64,000 nucleotides of DNA from Roridomyces roridus (lineage: Eukaryota > Basidiomycota > Agaricomycetes > Agaricales > Mycenaceae), in NCBI GenBank assembly GCA_029378245.1, contig JARKIF010000025.1, positions 496,001 through 560,000 on the forward strand. The letters are read 5' to 3'. A program made the translations under genes and the position numbers. Under the pieces are notes generated by a model. It was not told the origin of the DNA, searched no databases, and was given only the letters and a program-made list of their open reading frames with translations. Of this stretch, positions 61,447 to 64,000 are shown in pieces. Each line of letters opens with the position of its first letter. Within the stretch, counting starts at the first letter, position 1.

Positions 61447-62568
61447 ATGTCTCTGGCATTCGACAAGATACCCCATCTCCCGCTCGAGTTGTTCGCACTG
61501 ACCATCGAATACCTCACGGACAAATCAGACCTGCTGCGCTGCAGTCTTGTCTGCCGTGGATGGCTTCCTTTTGCCAGGGGCAATCTCACCATTTCCATAT
61601 CCACGGAGACTTCAGTCACCCGTCTAAAAGACATCTTGGCGTGCCCCGAAAACACTTTGGCTTCCACCATCCGGCATCTGACGCTCTCAGAGCCAGATGT
61701 TGAGACAATCCTACCCTCTCTTGGATCGTTTACTCAACTACGCTCACTCCGCTTGTGGGAGATGGACGCCATTGATTTGCCCGCCCTCGCGTCTCTGACT
61801 TATCTCGAGCTGGACGACTTTGTTCATTTCGATTCGTGCACCAGCTTCCTTCGATTCCTGTCCGGAACAAGCAACCTCCAACACTTGGTGCTCGGCAACG
61901 TGTCGTGGGACAACGATGACCCTGAATGTGCGCTTCCTGCCCTGCATCTGCGCTCCTTGCAGATGTGGTTTCACGCATCGCGTCTCGATCAGCGCCTCAT
62001 GTCCACTCTGCACACAAAAAGCTTGCAACTGGCTTGGGGCGATATCTCTGCATCCCTCGACGTGGTCTCCAAGTACCTACACGTTTTGGGATCCGACTTG
62101 GAATCTTTGCAGTTCGTGGACCTCAATGACGAAGGACTGAGCAAGTCTATCTGCTTTTTATTTGCTTCATACGACTGATATACGGCTGTTACAGACGCGC
62201 TGTCGAACCTGGATTTCAGTGCAAGCGTCAACCTGGTACACCTGTCCGTCGACGGGGGCGTCTACTATGACGAGGGCACCGGAGTAGCTTCGGTCTCTCC
62301 GATGTTAGCGCCCCTACTATCCAACGTGGCGAGGCATACACGCCTTCAAACCCTCCAGTTGTACGTGGACTGGGAGTTTGAATGCGACACGACACTGTGG
62401 CTCCCGCCATCACGACTCGGAGAACTGTTGCGAACGGACCCATTTACGTCTATCCACACGATACGCCTCAGCTGCGTCTTCATTCATGCTTTTGAGGATG
62501 TGCGAGACTCAATCATAGCCACGTTACAGACGGGCCTTTCGGACAGTCGGGTCATATGCGACCTTTGA
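61447..62568 (+). CDS. F-box/LRR protein, plus strand
   Basis: Exons 61447-62140 and 62195-62568 give 355 residues if the intron uses a GC donor (GCAAGT...ACAG, 54 nt). A GT donor two bases later breaks the frame. F-box at residues 8-50 (PHLPLELFALTIEYLTDKSDLLRCSLVCRGWL). LRR-like segments follow (LRSLRLWEM, LTYLELDDF, LQHLVLGNV). It is of a different F-box type from the minus-strand genes around it. Poly(A)-signal-like AATAAATAAAATA lies near 62625. Confidence 0.8.
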
Positions 62569-62716
62569 TGCTGTGATCCTCCCAATGTAAGTCTGTTTCT
62601 CGGACTCGATCTCCAATGCTCATTTTAATAAATAAAATAGCCCATGATCGTCCCTCTTGAAATCATCTTTAGTTACTCCAGAATGTTTCGATAGCTATGG
62701 ACGACTTGAATTACGG

Positions 62717-64000
62717 CTAATAAAGATGCACCTCAATTTGAACGCCCGGCAAAGCAGCCATCGCCGTGTGCTTAAACTTCTCATATTCATTCTGCCACAC
62801 CATCGCATGCGACCCATCATCCCTCCCACGCGGCAACTCCTCCAGATACAAAGCAAAGTCAGCCCGCCGCAGCGCAGGCAACAGAGCAAGCCATGTCAAC
62901 GCCGCGCGCCCCATACCGCCCGTCCAACATGTAATCGTCACCCCATGGACGCAATACAGAGAGCGTGCGATCGCAGTTGCCTCGTCGTCTATGAAGAAGC
63001 AGTGTTCCGCAGCAAGGCGAGCGCCCCGCCAACCACCCACGTGGTGCGGGATGAGATTCCCGTCTCTGATTTCGAGCGCGAGGTTGACCGGGAGTAAATC
63101 CGCGGGCCATTGTGCGATCAGGCGAAGTACGGGGCTGAGAGTACGGAGACGCTCAGCTGCGCTGGGGTAGATGGTGAAATGGAGCACAGAGAGTGAGGGA
63201 GAGGAGCCCAAGGCTGCCATCGCGCGCTCGATGTTCGAGATTCCGTCGGCGTGGAGTTCTCGGAGGCCTGGATGAACGATGGGTTGGATCGCCTCTAGGG
63301 CGAGTGGCGCAGTATCATGATCCAACACGTATTGGAATTTCTTGAGTGCAGGATGGCGGAGGAGAAAGGCGGTCCAATCATCGGGAGCTATTCCATCGGA
63401 AACGACGAGCGTTGCCAACGCAGGGAATTCCAGCGTTCGCAAAAGAGAGGAGAGCAGCCGTGCGGAGATCGGGCTTGCTGAGAGATCGAGAGTATCGATG
63501 GTGTTGCCATTGAAGACGAACAGAGTGAATTCCGAGGGCGAATGCATCGAGACCGAGTTGATGTTATACACATGCATTGAGACCGAGTCGTTTTGAACGT
63601 AGTGCAGACGAAGTTCACTTGGGTAGGGAGGCACCGTGCATGGCAAACGCGGCGGCGGCGTTTCCGCTCGAATGTTTTGTTTTCGGAGGGAGATCCTCTG
63701 CATCAACGGTGGGACGGGGGGTTGTGGCTTTTTATACCAGTTCCAACCAGCGACGTCAACGGCGTGGCCACCGTACAATGCGCCTCGCAAGATAACGACC
63801 ACCTTGCCTGCGGGCACTTTGAGAGCCATGGCAGACAGGGCGCCGCAGAATTCATGCAGGATCCTCCATTGCGACCGCAACGGTTCGGGCACGGAAGTAT
63901 CGCGCTCGTACGCAGTGGAGAGGTCCCCGTCGAATGCGAGGTCCACTCGACCAAGGGTGTCCGATCTGCTGATGATATGCCGGAGTGCTGCCAGCCCACG
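62717..64000 (-). CDS. F-box protein 3 of a tandem family (5' part beyond window edge)
   Basis: The frame runs open from the right edge (RGLAALRHIISRSDTLGRVDLAF) to the stop at 62717. It is a close paralogue of the gene at 58770 (CGALSAMALKVPAGKVVVILRG, VAGWNW, LEFPALATLVVSDGI, IYPSAAERLR, ALPGVQIEVHLY). The F-box itself would lie outside the window. Compared with its paralogue it carries a short internal duplication (DSVSMHVYNINSVSMH). Confidence 0.85.
   Translation of the reverse strand, partial: RGLAALRHIISRSDTLGRVDLAFDGDLSTAYERDTSVPEPLRSQWRILHEFCGALSAMALKVPAGKVVVILRGALYGGHAVDVAGWNWYKKPQPPVPPLMQRISLRKQNIRAETPPPRLPCTVPPYPSELRLHYVQNDSVSMHVYNINSVSMHSPSEFTLFVFNGNTIDTLDLSASPISARLLSSLLRTLEFPALATLVVSDGIAPDDWTAFLLRHPALKKFQYVLDHDTAPLALEAIQPIVHPGLRELHADGISNIERAMAALGSSPSLSVLHFTIYPSAAERLRTLSPVLRLIAQWPADLLPVNLALEIRDGNLIPHHVGGWRGARLAAEHCFFIDDEATAIARSLYCVHGVTITCWTGGMGRAALTWLALLPALRRADFALYLEELPRGRDDGSHAMVWQNEYEKFKHTAMAALPGVQIEVHLY

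Overview
The window is genomic DNA of a filamentous basidiomycete. The genes are dense and carry many 43-70 nt GT-AG introns. The families are typical of Agaricomycetes: NB-ARC/TPR (NLR-like) proteins, large F-box families, a MYND-finger protein, a basidiomycete-type 7-TM protein and a PMT2-type O-mannosyltransferase. The closest feel is Ceratobasidiaceae (Rhizoctonia/Thanatephorus); that is a judgement from family resemblance, not a database result. Gene models were rebuilt by hand from splice signals and reading-frame phase.

Layout. A direct segmental duplication dominates the left 27 kb. Copy A (1 to about 9.67 kb) and copy B (about 16.3 to 25 kb) each hold, in the same order and orientation, an NLR (-), an LRR protein (+), a secreted flavin amine oxidase (-) and a PMT2 protein O-mannosyltransferase (+). 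Decay is complementary: A keeps an intact LRR gene and amine oxidase but a shredded PMT2, whereas B keeps an intact PMT2 but a nonsense-truncated LRR gene and an amine oxidase with several frame-breaking lesions. Both NLR genes look intact (A runs off the left edge). Between the copies lie a decayed 7-TM gene and a poly(A) polymerase gene whose 3' part is split by a transposable element.

From 27 to 35 kb come a zinc-type (MDR) oxidoreductase (-), an F-box pseudogene (+), a MYND-finger protein (-) whose first exon is split by a hAT-like MITE, and a short-chain dehydrogenase (-). From 35.4 to 39.3 kb the DNA is repeat-rich (tRNA-derived-looking repeats and a second copy of the element found in the poly(A) polymerase gene). 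From 39.4 to 51.3 kb there are a histidine-phosphatase-family membrane protein (-), a stand-alone RPA70N-like OB protein (-), a small putative helix-turn-helix protein (+), an F-box-like fragment (-), an FAD monooxygenase (-) and a single-pass membrane protein (-), separated by gene-poor stretches. From 52 to 64 kb follow a TIR element with pol III-like boxes, a cyclopropane-fatty-acid-synthase-family methyltransferase (+) and a cluster of four F-box genes (three paralogues on -, one unrelated on +) with two TA-flanked MITEs in the divergent promoter region.

I see no multi-gene pathway. The window reads as an accessory, fast-turnover region where NLR and F-box families expand, TPR arrays amplify in blocks, and small DNA transposons break genes. 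The strongest observations are the reciprocal decay of the duplicated block, two hAT-type MITEs with perfect 8-bp target duplications (one inside a coding exon), and the transposon-split poly(A) polymerase gene.
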